From the NCBI GenBank assembly GCA_028023455.1, contig JAQFVV010012400.1, positions 16,297,490 to 16,361,489 of the forward strand: a DNA stretch of 64,000 bases. Reading direction: 5' to 3'. Positions 1 to 12,144 of the stretch are shown here, one piece after another (position 1 is the stretch's first letter; every line of letters starts with the position of its first letter). The translations under genes were made by a program, and so were the position numbers. Source of the stretch: Epiperipatus broadwayi. Taxonomy: Eukaryota > Onychophora > Udeonychophora > Euonychophora > Peripatidae. A model generated the notes under the pieces. It was not told the origin of the DNA. It was given only the letters and a program-made list of their open reading frames with translations, and did not search any database.

Positions 1-475
1 GGTAGAAATAACTTACAAGTAAGAGGAAATATGTCTAAGTGTTTAAAAAGCTTTTTAATAAATGTGCTTTATCAGTCCTTACTTATGGATCTAAAACTTG
101 GACACTTAACATAAGAGCAATACAGAGACTTCACACTACTCAAGTATGGAGAGATTATATTGGGAGTGACAAGAAGAGATTGAAAACAAAATACATGAAT
201 GAAAAAATAAACAGGTGTTACTGACATCATTGAAAAAATTAAGAGTGAAGTTGGTTGGACATATTCCTAGAAAAGATGATAATAGATAGACAGTTGAAAT
301 CTTAAACTGGATTCCAAAAGATTCTAAAAGATCTAAAAAGAGACCACATGTGAGATGGATGGATGAAATAAGGAAGTATGCTGTAGTGATGTGAGGAAGA
401 GAGGCTAGTGATTGAAGAAGATGAACTGAACTTGGAGAGACCTTCATCATACAGTGGATTGATAATGATTGAAAA
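1..475 (+). pseudogene. RTE-like LINE, C-terminal part of ORF2 (decayed, cut by the window start)
   Basis: This is the end of the reverse transcriptase polyprotein of an RTE/BovB-type non-LTR retrotransposon. Seen: the frame starting at 39 reads VLTYGSKTWTL, the widely shared VLTYGSETWTL word of these proteins. A second frame reads VGHIPRKDDNR, then WIPKDSKRSKKRP and WMDEIRKYA, and it ends WIDND, the usual order of the C-terminal segment. It is followed by a GATGA-rich stretch like the simple-repeat tail of RTE elements. At least one frameshift (around 220-235) and several in-frame stops separate the pieces, so it is a dead copy. The 5' part lies outside the window. A related copy lies at 37930-39590. 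Confidence 0.8.
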
Positions 476-554
476 TGATGACAATGATGATATCACATGC
501 TTTTTCCTTTAGTCTATTTACATGTCATCTTTTAATTTATTTTTATAGAAATCT

Positions 555-790
555 TTTTTTTTAATATTTCAACATTTCATCTAATTGTAGCTCTCCCCTT
601 GTAATAATCTATTCATAGCCATATCTTTCCAATAAAAGCAATCAATAATGAATTTCTTTACAGTGTTATTCAATAAATTTTATAATGTAAATAGGGTCTC
701 CTTTCCCCAAAAAATTATGGTCACATTCATTATAAAATACTTTAGAAAGTTTCTATTCTGTATAATTATAACAAACTTCTACAAATAATC
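555..790 (-). pseudogene. LINE ORF2 C-terminal scrap, copy 1 of 4
   Basis: On the minus strand a decayed frame reads IIDCFYWKDMAMNR. This matches the segment seen in three other places in this window (22.4, 25.8 and 29.0 kb). From family knowledge it resembles the stretch near the end of many non-LTR retrotransposon ORF2 proteins, of the form KDxLKxxLKxCNIDxxxWExxAxDR. The DNA consensus around it (CCAATAAAAGCAATCAATAA on the plus strand) is easy to recognise. It has no intact frame. It may belong to the same LINE as the 850-3170 element or to an unrelated insertion next to it. Confidence 0.5.
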
Positions 791-849
791 TTGAACAATG
801 ATAAAAAGCCAGAAACAGAAGTACATATATTTATTATTTCTTTAAAAAT

Positions 850-3170
850 AGAATTTTACACATTGACAAATGTAAATACTTTTGAGTGCTAAATATCCAA
901 GTGAAGTGATGCACTATGACTTCCCCTTAAACGAAGTTAAGAATCTCTCAGCAACTATGCCCAGAGAAACCTGTTAGCCACTTTACCTTCCCTTTCCATT
1001 CCCCACCCTAAGTTTTCCCATAATCTGTTCCATCCATTTCCACAACATAATCTTTGTCAACTCCATGGCCTTCATATCTAAATCCTTTTTATCTTTTCCC
1101 AAACGCAGCATAAAAACCAATAACCCACTTTCTGTATAATCACTTTGTTCATATTTATTTTTCCATAACTTCATTATTTGTACCCTTTCTGCTTTCAAGC
1201 ATTTACATTCAATTAACAGATGCCTAATATTTTCTCTGCCTTCCTTACACAATTTGCAGACTAAATCACCCATATTTTTCCATTTATGTGTATATTCCCT
1301 TGTTGCTAAAGATCCTGTTCAAGCCTTGAACAATAAACTACTTTCCTTGCTATTATCATAAATTAACTCGCACCCAATGTTCCATTTACTTCCATATACA
1401 TTTAAACTCTTTTTACTCTCCATACTTCCATATACATTTAAACACTTTTTATTCTCCATACTAGTTCTCCAATTCCCTATTCTTTATTAATGCATCTATT
1501 CTTTTATTCCATTCCTTACCACTATAACACTCAACAATCCTCCTAACATAATCATCTCACCTTTCGTACAAGTATACTGATATAAATTATTTATCCAAAT
1601 CCTCTGCATACCGCATTACCTTTCTCACCCATCTTATTGCCTGCTCTTTACTCATAACCCAATTAAATACTATTTTGGCAATTCTTTTATTATCCATAAA
1701 CTGCAACCAACCAAACATTTTCATTTTGATTTTTGCAACTCTTATATAAAAACTTGACAATCCCATTTCTCCTAGAATTGCCTCCTTTGCTGTCCACACA
1801 TCTGCATCTAATGCATGTCTTCCTACTTTCCTTTGTACTTTTTCTATGTAATCTAATACCCCTTTATTAACACATAATGCATTATTACCATACGTTAACC
1901 CTGTTACTGCAATTCCCTTCCATACAATTCTAGCTATATCATATTTATTATATGAAAACACTGTTAATTGCTTTATCAATCCCTTTCTTTTCTTTGCTTC
2001 ATTTATCAATTTTTTCTCCCATTTATCCAAGCAATTTTCCTGATTACTTAAGATGATTCCCAAATAACTATATCTATTCATCACACTTAACTTTATATCT
2101 CCCAATAAAAATTCTACCTTTTCTCTTTCCCCAGTATTAACCATTATTATATTTGATTTTTCTTTACTAAATTTAATCCCCAGCTCTTTATCCACCCTTG
2201 CCCATGTCATCAGCATAACTTCCATATCTTCTCTTCTTTCTGCACACAAAAAGACATCATCCGCAAAAAAAACCCAACAAAGTATACACTCCCTTGCCAC
2301 CTATTAATGGTATTTCTATCCCTCTTCCTAGTCTTTCTATTGCTCTCTCCATTTCACCTATTAATGGTATTTCTATCCCTTTTCCTAGTCTTTCTATTGC
2401 TCTCTCCATTTCACTCAAATACAATAAAAACAAAATAGATGACATAGGGCATCCTTGCCTTAGTCATGCCCCATTTTTAACTTTAACTGATTCTATATCT
2501 CCTAAATGATATGTATAGTAGTTATTTTCATATAATTTCTTAATAATATCAACTAAAGCTTCATCCATTCCCAAATTTACTAAACTTACCCATAATCTAT
2601 TTCTATTTACTCTATCATATGCCTTCTCTATATTTATAAAACTCATATATAACTGTCTACATGAATTCCTATTCATATCCATAAGTCGTGTAACTACAAA
2701 TAAATTAACTCCTATATGCCTATCTGATCTAAAACCTCATTGCATTTCCCCCACTAAATTATTTTCTTCCATTCATTTTGCAATTCTTCCAGCCACCATG
2801 TATGAGAAAACTGATGTTATTGCTATTGGACTATAATTGTTTAACTTTCTATGATCCTTACCCTTTCCTTTAAATAATAATCTTACTCTTGTATTACTCC
2901 AACTACCCGGAAAAACTCTCGTGCCATCTTATTAAAACATGATAATAGCTTTACTTTTGCCCTAAATTCATTACCATCTCTACTGCCCATCCATCTAAAC
3001 CTCTTGCCTTTCCACTTTTCAATTACTTCCCTGCCTCATTCAGTTCATTTTTTGTAAACCTAATATTCTCTTTACTATATGCTTTCATATTTTTTATAAC
3101 TCTATCCTTCACATCTAACATCTTTTCTATATCTATTACATATCTATTTAAGATTCTCTCTAATTGTCTA
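850..3170 (-). pseudogene. Non-LTR retrotransposon ORF2: reverse transcriptase and C-terminal zinc knuckle (broken)
   Basis: Reading down the minus strand, the pieces are in normal LINE order. Near 3060-2960 is a KSGKARGLDGWAVEMV-like start of the RT domain. At 2682-2464 come FINIEKAYDRVNRNRLW (the first catalytic aspartate region) and LGMDEALVDIIKKLYENN. At about 2460-2430 is RQGCPMSSILFLLYLSEME. The FADD catalytic box is at 2267-2256, followed by LGIKFSKEKS. At 1273-983 a CxxC(x12)HxxxxC zinc knuckle ends the protein. A stop sits just before RQGCP, there is a frameshift beside an A-run near 2265-2275, and more breaks occur between 1587 and 1273, so it cannot make a full protein. The 3' UTR (850-980) recurs at 57.7 kb. 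Clade not assigned. Confidence 0.85.
2298..2411 (-). repeat. In-frame 57-bp tandem duplication inside the LINE RT
   Basis: Two adjacent 57-bp units (2298-2354 and 2355-2411) appear to differ at one position. On the minus strand each encodes 19 residues, EMERAIERLG(K/R)GIEIPLIG, between the QGC box and the FADD box. The length is a multiple of three, so the frame is kept. The near identity points to a recent duplication, or one present in the parent copy. Confidence 0.85.
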
Positions 3171-4000
3171 TTTTAGCCAACTTCTTTTCTAAGTACTTTT
3201 CCGATTTAACAAGAGTGCTGGCTATATTAATACAATGCCCTCTAGTATCAAAATCCATTATGTTACAAATAAAAAATAAATCACTTTCATCTGCTTTTCA
3301 AACTCTTATATGGATTTTACTTAGAACAATGAATGATAACTACTATAAGGACAAATATTAAAGTGTCAAGATGTTATTGAAACTTCAATCAAATCAGTTT
3401 ATTGTTAAATTTATATGATAGATTTAATTTCTACTCATTTCAATATTATAAAAAATTGGAAATATCAAATATATAATGATAGAATTTTACAATGCTAACA
3501 AATATATAAGATATGATAAACTTCAGAATCCTGATTATATTAATACACCAAGTCACAAATGATGTTTAATATTTCTTTAGTATATATATATCATATGAAT
3601 TTTTAGTTTTTCATAGTATTATACCAATGTAAATGTCTGAAGATCATGGGCTCCATATTTGGTGCTGTTTAATATTTCTATGTTCATTTCTATGAGAAAA
3701 AACTAAATCCAGAAAGTTTTTTAATGGTTAACTGGGAATCTTAATAGTACAAAGTATTTAAAATTTAAAGCAGAGCAGTAATTGTTAATATAGTACAACA
3801 AACTGTATTAAGGGAGGGTAAGAAATTCTAACACAAATATACATTCATATAAGAGTTGCATAAAACAGAATTTTATTGTATTAATTTAAATTTTTTGACA
3901 TTCCATAATAATAGAAATATATATCAATGCAATGTTTATTTTTTTTTTATATAGACAGAATCATAAGAAGTATTTAAGAAATTGATGTCTATAATACAGC
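3171..4000. other. AT-rich interval, no feature seen
   Basis: No coding frame with family similarity, no RNA gene and no clear repeat boundary. It contains short TA-rich runs only. Confidence 0.5.
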
Positions 4001-4297
4001 AGCAAACTCTCCAAACAGTAATGCCACCCAGTGCAGGCCTTATTAATCAATGGATGCAAGACAAGAAGGTTTGTGCATAAAATCCCTATCTAGCTCCTAT
4101 TCATCCAATATCCTCAGATCATTTTCTATCTTGTGGCTTTTATTAATGAGGAACCTTGGATCTGAAAAACTAGTTTTGGAAAATTGGATAAATGGACACT
4201 GGATAGGAAATTTATGCATAAACCTTCTTGCATTCATTGATTACTAAGACTTGCACTGAATTGCACTACTATATGGAGTATGGAGAGTTTTGTGCAC
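4001..4297. repeat. Decayed foldback copy of the hammerhead repeat family
   Basis: Inverted arms start AAACTCTCC (left) and end GGAGAGTTTT (right). The left arm is the minus-strand unit and the right arm a short plus-strand end, the same layout as the larger element at 34560-35614. Shared words include AATCCCTATCTAG, CTTGGATCTGA and the TCAATGGATGC block. The ribozyme part (minus strand, about 4092-4172) is mutated: the CTGATGA box reads TTAATAA, and the GAAAC and GUC boxes are lost, so it should not self-cleave. An ORF of 65 codons at 4050-4247 is a by-product of the repeat. Confidence 0.8.
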
Positions 4298-7200
4298 ATA
4301 TAGGAAATGGTATTCATGTGATATCTATAATGACTAAGAACAAATGTCAAACTTAAATTTAAAAGAGATAAAATTGTTGACTTAGTTGAACTATTGATAT
4401 CTAAAACTATTGAACTGTTTAATATTTTACTATTGTCTTAAGAGAAACACCCTGAGATAACTAAAGGGAAAAAAACAAAATCGGCTAAAATAATGATCAG
4501 AAATCAATGATTATAGACAGAGGGAAAGGAAATAGAACTGAATTATAATAGATTATAAGCAATAAATAAATAACATCACTGTGAAATAAATAACCAAAGA
4601 AGTCAACACACATCTAAGTATTCCAGAATCTGCCAAAGTAATCTGTCATGAGTTTCACAAGGAAAATATTTCCCTAAGATACCATGCTAAAGTCAGTAAT
4701 TTCTGATTAGAATGCTATCATCAATATATGTATAAAAATTGGATAATGATGACAAAAGACAAACATGATCAAATAATTATTAAATCACTAAACCTCTGTA
4801 TAGGAAGTTTTGCCTGTTTTAATAACAGATTATTTTTTCATACTTTCCTCAAATACTGAATGCATTTATGACTAGCAGTAATCAACAAAAATCAAACAAA
4901 ATGTTAATAAAACTTTTGTGATTTGGACAGCCATATCATGATATTCCCATAACTCAATTATTACTCTGCATGGATGTGTTACAGAAAGAGAGCAATATAT
5001 TTTGGGTAACAAGGTTCATACAATGGTTAAGCATTGTTTTCAGACAATACTTACCTTTCAAATTACAATGTTCCAAAGCAAACAATATACAAAGTCAAAT
5101 ACTAATCGAAGGGAGTCCCACCACCATGACAAACATTAGACAATATATAATAAAAAAAAAATTGTGTCATTTTTTTAACAATAAGTGATAATTCACTAAT
5201 ATTCCTCTACACTAGTAATTCACAATCTCAGATTGTAGGCATATATCAGTGGATGCCCCAAGTCTTGAGGAAGAGTCAGAAGGAGATTTTGTTTAGAATG
5301 TAAAAATTAAAAAAAAAAAATACATAAATTAATCAATTTATAATATCAATAATATAAACGTTTTAAATATCAGAAATAAAAGGAGTGAGAGTTGTTTTAG
5401 ATACTGTAGAAATATATAGTTACACTGCAGAAAGAATACAAGCATTTATTAAAGTATACAGTTGCTCTACTGCATATAAAATGGCACAAGTGTTTTTATT
5501 AATCTGAACTTAACACAACAAACTGCTATTGATTAATTTATAATTTCAGTTTTTAAATAGTTATTTTTAATATCTATTCCAAAAGAAAATATATTTATTA
5601 ACTACAACTTGGTTATTCAGTATTACTAAACAATCTATCAAGACTTGTATACTTTAAACACCTCTTCCCAATGGCATTTACAAGAAGCAATTATTAATAA
5701 CTCAGTGATTTTTAATTCATTCAAGTGATTATGAATCATTTTTTGGTACTTGTAGAAGAATTCCAACTCCATTCCCCTACATTTTTTTTCTTAATGAGTC
5801 AAAAACCAAGTAGTGGATGAAACACATTAATTAATATCATGCAATAGTTGAGACCATCAAGATGAAATCCAGCTGCTGTATCTATCTAAAAAAATCCGAT
5901 TATACATAAAATGAACTAATCATTTTCTAAACAAGAGATCAGTTTATTCTTATCATCTTTATTACTATTTTTAAAGCAAAAAAAAAACAACAACACACAC
6001 ACAGTTTGTAACCTTACTGACTGAAATGTAAAATAAAAAATTTCTCATCATGGTATAATTATAATAAAAAAGATGACACATTAACAAATGATTATACCAA
6101 AGAGAAATTCTCTAAAAAATATTACTTTATAATGAACTTGTAACTTTTTACATACATTACAAATTCATTTTAATTATTTATTGTATTAATGTGATTTAAT
6201 CATATATATATATATATTTAATTTTTGGAATGACTGAATCACGTGATTGGAGGAGTCTTTAACTCTACAGTTTTATTAACTGCATAAAAAATATAAACAT
6301 GCTTTAATAAGTGCTTTGAAACTTCATACTATTCAGTGATGATGATTCTATAATATATTCTGCCAGTAATCCACTCCCTACTTACATCTTGGTACATTCT
6401 CTTAATTATGTTAAGTTTATCACTAAGCTTTAACATTTTTTTTTCTAGGTATAAGGTTTATTATTTGTAAATATAATATTTTGAAAGATTTTGCTTTTAA
6501 AATAAACATTAGGAAAATATAAACTGTGGTAATGGAATAGACTTGACTTTGAAATGATGAATGTAAAGAAATTAAACTGATTCATAACTTGTTTTATAAT
6601 TTTAATTAAAATTCTTCAAAAAGACAATGTATAGGCAATCAGAACTACAATTACTTCAGTCTTTTAAAACCATTGTACAATTAATAGAAAATTTTGTACA
6701 GAATAAAGCAAAACTAAATATTTTTACTAATAACTTCTACATGTAGCAAGTATGAGTTATCTTCTATGATTTCAATAATAAACAAATAAATAAACAAAAT
6801 CATTTTCGACTTTAAAGTTTAATTATTAACATAGCTGGTACTAGACAGTTCAACATTTTTCTCCTGATATTAAATCTTCCAAGTCAATGAGTTCTGATGA
6901 AATTTAATGGAATAAATTTTTAAGTAATTACAAGATTTTTGTATATGTAAATTTGATACATATTTAAAAATAAAAACAGTCAATTTTTTATAAATTTACT
7001 AAATTATCTGTTTTCAAATCATTCAAGAAATCTTTTTTTTTTCTTATTTATCATACTATTTAAAAGTTGAATTACTAATTCAACTTTAAAGAAATATGAA
7101 AAAGGAAAAACAACTTTATTTTTATGTGATTTAATCATTATCTTAAGAAATGTATTAATTATGAAAATTTGAAACTGCCTGAGGCATCAATCCCCAAGTT

Positions 7201-7835
7201 GTGAATCATCTCTGCCAATGACATATAACAAAATAAATGCTTTTATCCAGTTGCAAAGTTTACTCTAAGCAAATATTAGTTTAAGATTTAATAATAGGTA
7301 AATAAAACATACACATTATTAAAATTACATTCATCCTTAATTATGCAATACAGATTGATTTTTACTCTATTTATTTTAATTCTCTTTTTAAAAAAAAATC
7401 ACTATTCCAAACTATTAGTTTCATTGCTCACAAAATTTTTCATTTCAAAATTATTGAGTTTGTGGTAAGTTGAAGAAATTTGAGACTATTACAATTTATA
7501 TAAAAAGAAAATCACAACTTATAACTACTTATATAGACGACAGTTTTATTATAAATATTAAATATAAGTGCCATAAAATATTTTCCAAAGACAAATCCAA
7601 TAATGACAGCAATAAGGTTCAACATCCAGAAATGCTTTTGAATCAGCAATAGTAGTAGATTTCTAATGCTTGCTATTTCTTTCAAGCAATTGACATGTAA
7701 AGTCATATTAGAAAATAGTGAAAGTATCCTTGTACCATTAAGGGATGTGGATAAAAAACACAAGGCCTTGAATCAACTGCATATCAAGGGTTTATACAAA
7801 CTTTCTCAACATAGAAATTGATATTCACCATTTTA
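4298..7835. other. AT-rich interval, no gene recognised
   Basis: Over 3.5 kb of AT-rich DNA. Short open frames (for example 4970-5188) show no family motif and are of a length expected by chance here. TA microsatellite at about 6200-6217. No RNA gene or repeat boundary could be supported. Confidence 0.5.
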
Positions 7836-7925
7836 ATAATAATAAGAGAATTTATTGCTCAAGAATTCATAAGAAATTCAAACACTGGAAGGGGCAGCCC
7901 ACCCAGCCTAGTAAACTCTTTTAGA
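7836..7925 (-). mobile_element. SINE 3' half (tRNA-derived family), truncated
   Basis: On the minus strand it reads CCAGTGTTTGAA, then CTTATGAATTCTTGAGCAATAAA, and then a TTATTATTATT tail. The same 3' body (TTATGAACTCCTGAGCAATAAA) follows a tRNA-like head in the full copy at 55508-55650. The tRNA head is missing here. Confidence 0.6.
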
Positions 7926-9855
7926 CATTTGTCCTTTCTTGCTTCCCATTACCTAAAATAACAATTTACTGATCAATAACTGTAACACAACCTGAGTGTC
8001 TAAGGGAAAGAACCCAAAAATATTCTAAACTTATTTGAAAATCTTTAGCTATCTGGAAAAAATTTCTACATTCTATTATTAATCATGGGCATAGTAAATC
8101 AATATAGCAAACATTATTCAGCAGCTCTTTTAATTAAGATATATGCTATTATTGTTTATATATATATAGATTGATAAAATTTAAAATAATAACCAAGGTA
8201 AAAAGTTAGAACGATTCAGAACATAAACTAACTGCCATTTTTGTTATTACTTTGTTTTAATTGAAAATAAAGATACTTATATGTCATAGCAAACACAACA
8301 ATATATAATTAGGGTGGTATTTGCCAGAAGATAAAAAAGAGTAAAGGCGAGACTCATAATTATAGGATCACATATTATATGTTTTATCATATGTAGTAGT
8401 TTTTTTTTTTTTTTACAATATTAATAATTTTAGATTTTTTTTTTTTTAAAAAAATCTGACAAAACCCTAATAATTACTTCAGTAAAGAAAATATTAAATT
8501 TAACAGAAAAAATATCAGTTTCCAGATGATGTTTTAATACAATCTGATTTCAAATTAAAAAATAAGAGAGGGGAAAAACTATGTATTCAAGCAGCAATCC
8601 AAAAGCTAATTATATTCTTAATATTATTAAGCAATTTGTCAAAAGGCAAACCTTTGAGCATGCAGCTTTAATATCAGAACAGAGAAGAAAGGTTATAAGA
8701 TCATTTCCAATTTCGATTGTACGAATCTTTCTTTCTTAGCTTGTTAATCTATTTAATAGAAAAAATAATTTACCATTTTATACCAAGAGTATATCTATAT
8801 ATGTTATAATAATGGTTTTCATAGTTAAAAGATGTATTTAAAACTAGTTTTGAGAAGAATATGTAGAAGTCATAGTTGATTTTTTTTTTTTTTCTATATT
8901 CAATACAAAGCAGATCATTAGGTTATTGACAGTCTTTAAAATCTCACTCATCTTCTCAGAACTAATATGAACAACAGAAAGGTGATATATAAAAAAAAGT
9001 TTTTTTAAGTTAAAAGCATATGATAATCATAGAAAAGATAAATATCGTGGTTATTTCTTGTCTACTTAATCTTGTGGACAAATTAATAATCGGGATGAGG
9101 AAATTCTATAATGAAAAAATTAGTGAATATCTTAATTTTTGTTTAAACTGTCTAGACTTTTTTAAAATTTCTTTGGCTAAGTTTATAGCATATAATCTTA
9201 TTTTTAACTTTGCTATTACTAAAAATTAAGAATGTATATTATCCTACAAACAGGATATATATACAGACATGAGATATTTCCAAGATATTATGATTATAAT
9301 AAATAACTTTGCAATTCTGGGTTGTAGAAATAGTAATAACAGCAGTCTTTCAGTTTTAAACATGGCCACAATCCATTCTACTCAGTTACTGATAAATAAA
9401 ATAAAAAACATTTACCTATTTAAAATTCATCTTCAAATTGTCCAGAAAATTAAATCTTAATTAATTTATTTTCCTTTTTAGAATTAAAGTCAATTTACAT
9501 ACTTTAATATATCAATTATTTTGCAAAGACTTTACCAACTTTTAATGACAGAAAATATGATTCCCAAAATATAAAAACAAACTTGTTAGACATTTTGGAT
9601 GATGTCCCATTACAGTTCTCATAATGACTAAACGTCTGATTTCGATTTTAAAATATAAAAATGTCTACAATGTCAGAAGAGTCTGTTAAAATGTTATGTT
9701 TTATTTTTTATAAAACATGATATAATAATATAAATGTTGAGATTTAGGATAGAAATTTAAAATTATTAAACAGGAGTAACAAATGATAATAGATTAGCAA
9801 TAAGTGAACTCAAAATTCAACTTGTGGGAATAATAGAAGACTATAAAGAAAATAG
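7926..9855. other. AT-rich interval, no gene recognised
   Basis: Contains T and A runs (8400-8450, 8881-8894) and TA runs. Short frames at 9020-9229 and 9269-9460 have no recognisable motif. Nothing else supported. Confidence 0.5.
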
Positions 9856-10104
9856 CTTTATGACAGGGGTGGACAAATAGCGGACCACATGCAACCCGCC
9901 AAGACAGTCAGTAAACTCCACCTTGAACTGGGATTTTCTTCCCATGTATGATCAAAGATTCGTCTCGTATTTTCCACTAGGGCGGCCACGTCAACACACA
10001 TGAACAGTGTAGATATGATGCACAGTGCTTTTCCGGTTGATCTGGTTAATTTCAATTTTGTTTTTGCAACAGTAAATATATAAATTTCCAACTTTAGTGA
10101 AACC

Positions 10105-11911
10105 ATGAACCCTCCGAAAAAACATAAATTGGTGATGAATGCCGTGTGTGGAAATGAAGAATGGAAAAACAAATATTTCTTTGGTAATACAGGAAATAAA
10201 GCAGTGTGTTTATTGTGTCATGAAATGATAGTCATATTTAAGAAGTACAATCTGAAACGACACCACGAAAAAAAACATAGCGAATTTGGCTGCAAACTTT
10301 CCAAGGAAGAACCCAAAATGACAACTGCAGAGTGTGTGAAAAGGCTGAAGAAGCAACAAACATTATTTACAAAGCAATCAACACTTCAAAATAGCACTAC
10401 AGAAGCAAGTTTCATGGTAGCCTACAACCTTGCTAAATGTAAAGTTTATTAAGCAGCATGTGGTAGTGTGCAAGTGTATTGCGTCCTGATGTGAGAAGCA
10501 AATTTGAATGCACTTCATTGTCAAGAAGGACTATAGTGTGGAGCATATTAGTGACAAGCCCACAAAACTGCAAGTAAAGATTTTATTGGGTTTTCTTTGG
10601 CACTGGATGAGAGCACAGATAACAAAGATACTGCACAATTACTCTTTTTTTTTCTTTATCATGTGTCATAGCATCAGCCGGGAAGTGAACCCGCTAACCC
10701 GGGACAACTGCTTGTAAAGCAGTTGTCGCTGACCTCTCGACCACCAATGCTTGACAAATTCATCATCACAGAGGAATTACTTAACATAGAATCAATGAAA
10801 GATAGAACCACTGATCAGAAATTTCTTGAGTGTGCTGTGAATTGTGTGGCAAAAAGTGGCTTGTCCTGGAACAAAATGGCAAGCATTACAACAGATGGGG
10901 CCAGAGCTTTCAGTGGAAAAAAAATGTAGGTATGGTTAAACTTTTAAAAAACAAGTTACAACATAAGACACAGACAGATATGCATTTTGCATCAGGAGAG
11001 CCTTTGTAAAGCTGCACTGGATTTAAAGCATGTGGTAGATCCTATTGTTAGTGTGGTGAACACAGTCAAAGCAAGAGCACCATCAACAGTTCAAATCTTT
11101 TTTTCAGGATGTGGAGGCAGAGTATGAAGATGTAATTTACCACAACAGTGTGAGGTGGGTGAACCTGGGCAAAGTGATAAAAAGAGTCTGGGCATTACAA
11201 AATGAAATCCTCTTATTTCTGAACATACAAGGAGATATCTCATGATTTCATTATAAAAATAGTACGTGAGGAGTGGAGATATGAGAAGATGTTTGCAGTT
11301 GATGTATTTGAAAAATTGAATGAACTGAATATGACATTGCAGGGAAAGAAGTTGTTTGTCCAAGTGAAAGCATATAAAATCATTCAAAGCAAAACTAGGT
11401 TTATATGCAAGGCAAGCAGGTGAAAGCAATTTTTGTCATTTCCCTTTATCATGTGTTTCTGCTGAGATTAGGGATCATCTGCTGAGTTTGGAGGATGAGG
11501 TCCCAAGAAGACTTCAGGGCTTTAAGAAAATTTAGCATAAATTCAACTTGCTCTCTTATCCCATCACTGCTGATGTTGACACAGCACCTGAGAAACTGCA
11601 GCTTGAACTTATTGACATGCAATCAGATCACCCTGTGAAAGACTTGTTTATACATTAGTTGACTTTTACAAATCTTTGTCTGCTGAAAATTTCCATGTAT
11701 GAAGAAATTTGCTGGGAAAATGTTCTCTATATTTGGGTCTACATATATTTGTATGCAAAGTTTTTCTTGCTTGAAGATCAACAAGAATAAATATAGATGC
11801 TCTTTGACAGACATTAACTTGCAGGCTGTGATCAGAATCTCAACAAGCAATCTCATTCCTGATTTCAAAAAAATTGTAGAAAAGTTTGATCAGGTACACT
11901 TGTCTCATTAA
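10105..11911 (+). pseudogene. hAT transposase pseudogene (BED zinc finger, GTF2IRD2/ZBED-like)
   Basis: The transposase would cut and rejoin the element ends. Seen: the first frame (10105-10452) opens MNPPKKHK and carries a BED-type zinc finger with Cys35, Cys38, His53 and His58. A second piece (about 10590-10650) reads LALDESTDNKDTAQLL, a catalytic-region word of this family. The next (10723-10929) reads EELLNIESMKDRTT and SITTDGARAFSG. The C-terminal frame (11699-11911) reads KKFAGKMFSIFGSTYIC and LIPDFKKIVEKFDQ, the hAT dimerisation region. From family knowledge this is the group that gave rise to the vertebrate GTF2IRD2 C-terminal part. Several frameshifts and stops, plus an insertion at about 10650-10750, disable it. 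Confidence 0.9.
10671..10750 (-). ncRNA. tRNA-like sequence inserted antisense in the hAT transposase (SINE head or tRNA pseudogene)
   Basis: The minus strand folds as a tRNA. The acceptor is GCATTGG/CTGATGC (7 pairs with two G-T). The D stem is GTCG/CGAC with box A TGGTCGAGAGG. The anticodon stem is ACTGC/GCAGT with loop TTTACAA (anticodon UAC if standard). The T stem is mostly paired, with loop TTCACTT in GGTTCACTTCC (box B with one deviation). The variable region is about 12 bases, as in class II tRNAs (Leu, Ser), which does not fit a UAC valine tRNA. It is followed in its own 3' direction by an A-rich stretch (AAAGAAAAAAAAAGAG at about 10653-10668). That favours a retroposed SINE head rather than a working tRNA gene. 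No clear target duplication found. Confidence 0.65.
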
Positions 11912-12144
11912 ACTGATTCTAAAATTAAATGTGCTTCAAGCTATAGATGATATAAAATTAGCACAATAAATAAATTGAATAAAACTGCCACTTTTATTTA
12001 ATTTATATTTTTTTATGGTACAATTTATACCTTTTCTGAAATGCAAAGTTAACTAATGAATGCAATCATTTTAAAAGTGTGGCCCTCCACTAACCTCCTG
12101 TTTCCACAAAGTCAAAACAATTGCCCAGACCTGCTACTTTATGA

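Larger units (their letters stand above)
9864..12136 (+). mobile_element. hAT DNA transposon, nearly full length, 8-bp target duplication
   Basis: The left end begins CAGGGGTGGACAAATAG. The right end, read in reverse, begins CAGGTCTGGGCAATTG, a matching imperfect terminal inverted repeat of the type usual for hAT elements. An 8-bp direct repeat CTTTATGA flanks it at 9856-9863 and 12137-12144. Three extra bases (CTA) lie between the right inverted repeat and the duplication. Between the ends lie a 5' leader, the broken transposase (10105-11911) and a 3' end with GTGGCCCTCCACTAACCTC. An internally deleted relative lies at 53290-53718. Confidence 0.9.

Noticed and set aside
2294-2509. 71-codon plus-strand frame
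   Set aside because: Antisense shadow of the LINE reverse transcriptase and its tandem duplication.
9858-10172. 104-codon minus-strand frame and its counterpart at 53403-53690
   Set aside because: Both are antisense to the hAT leader and transposase start. Their similarity reflects shared transposon DNA.
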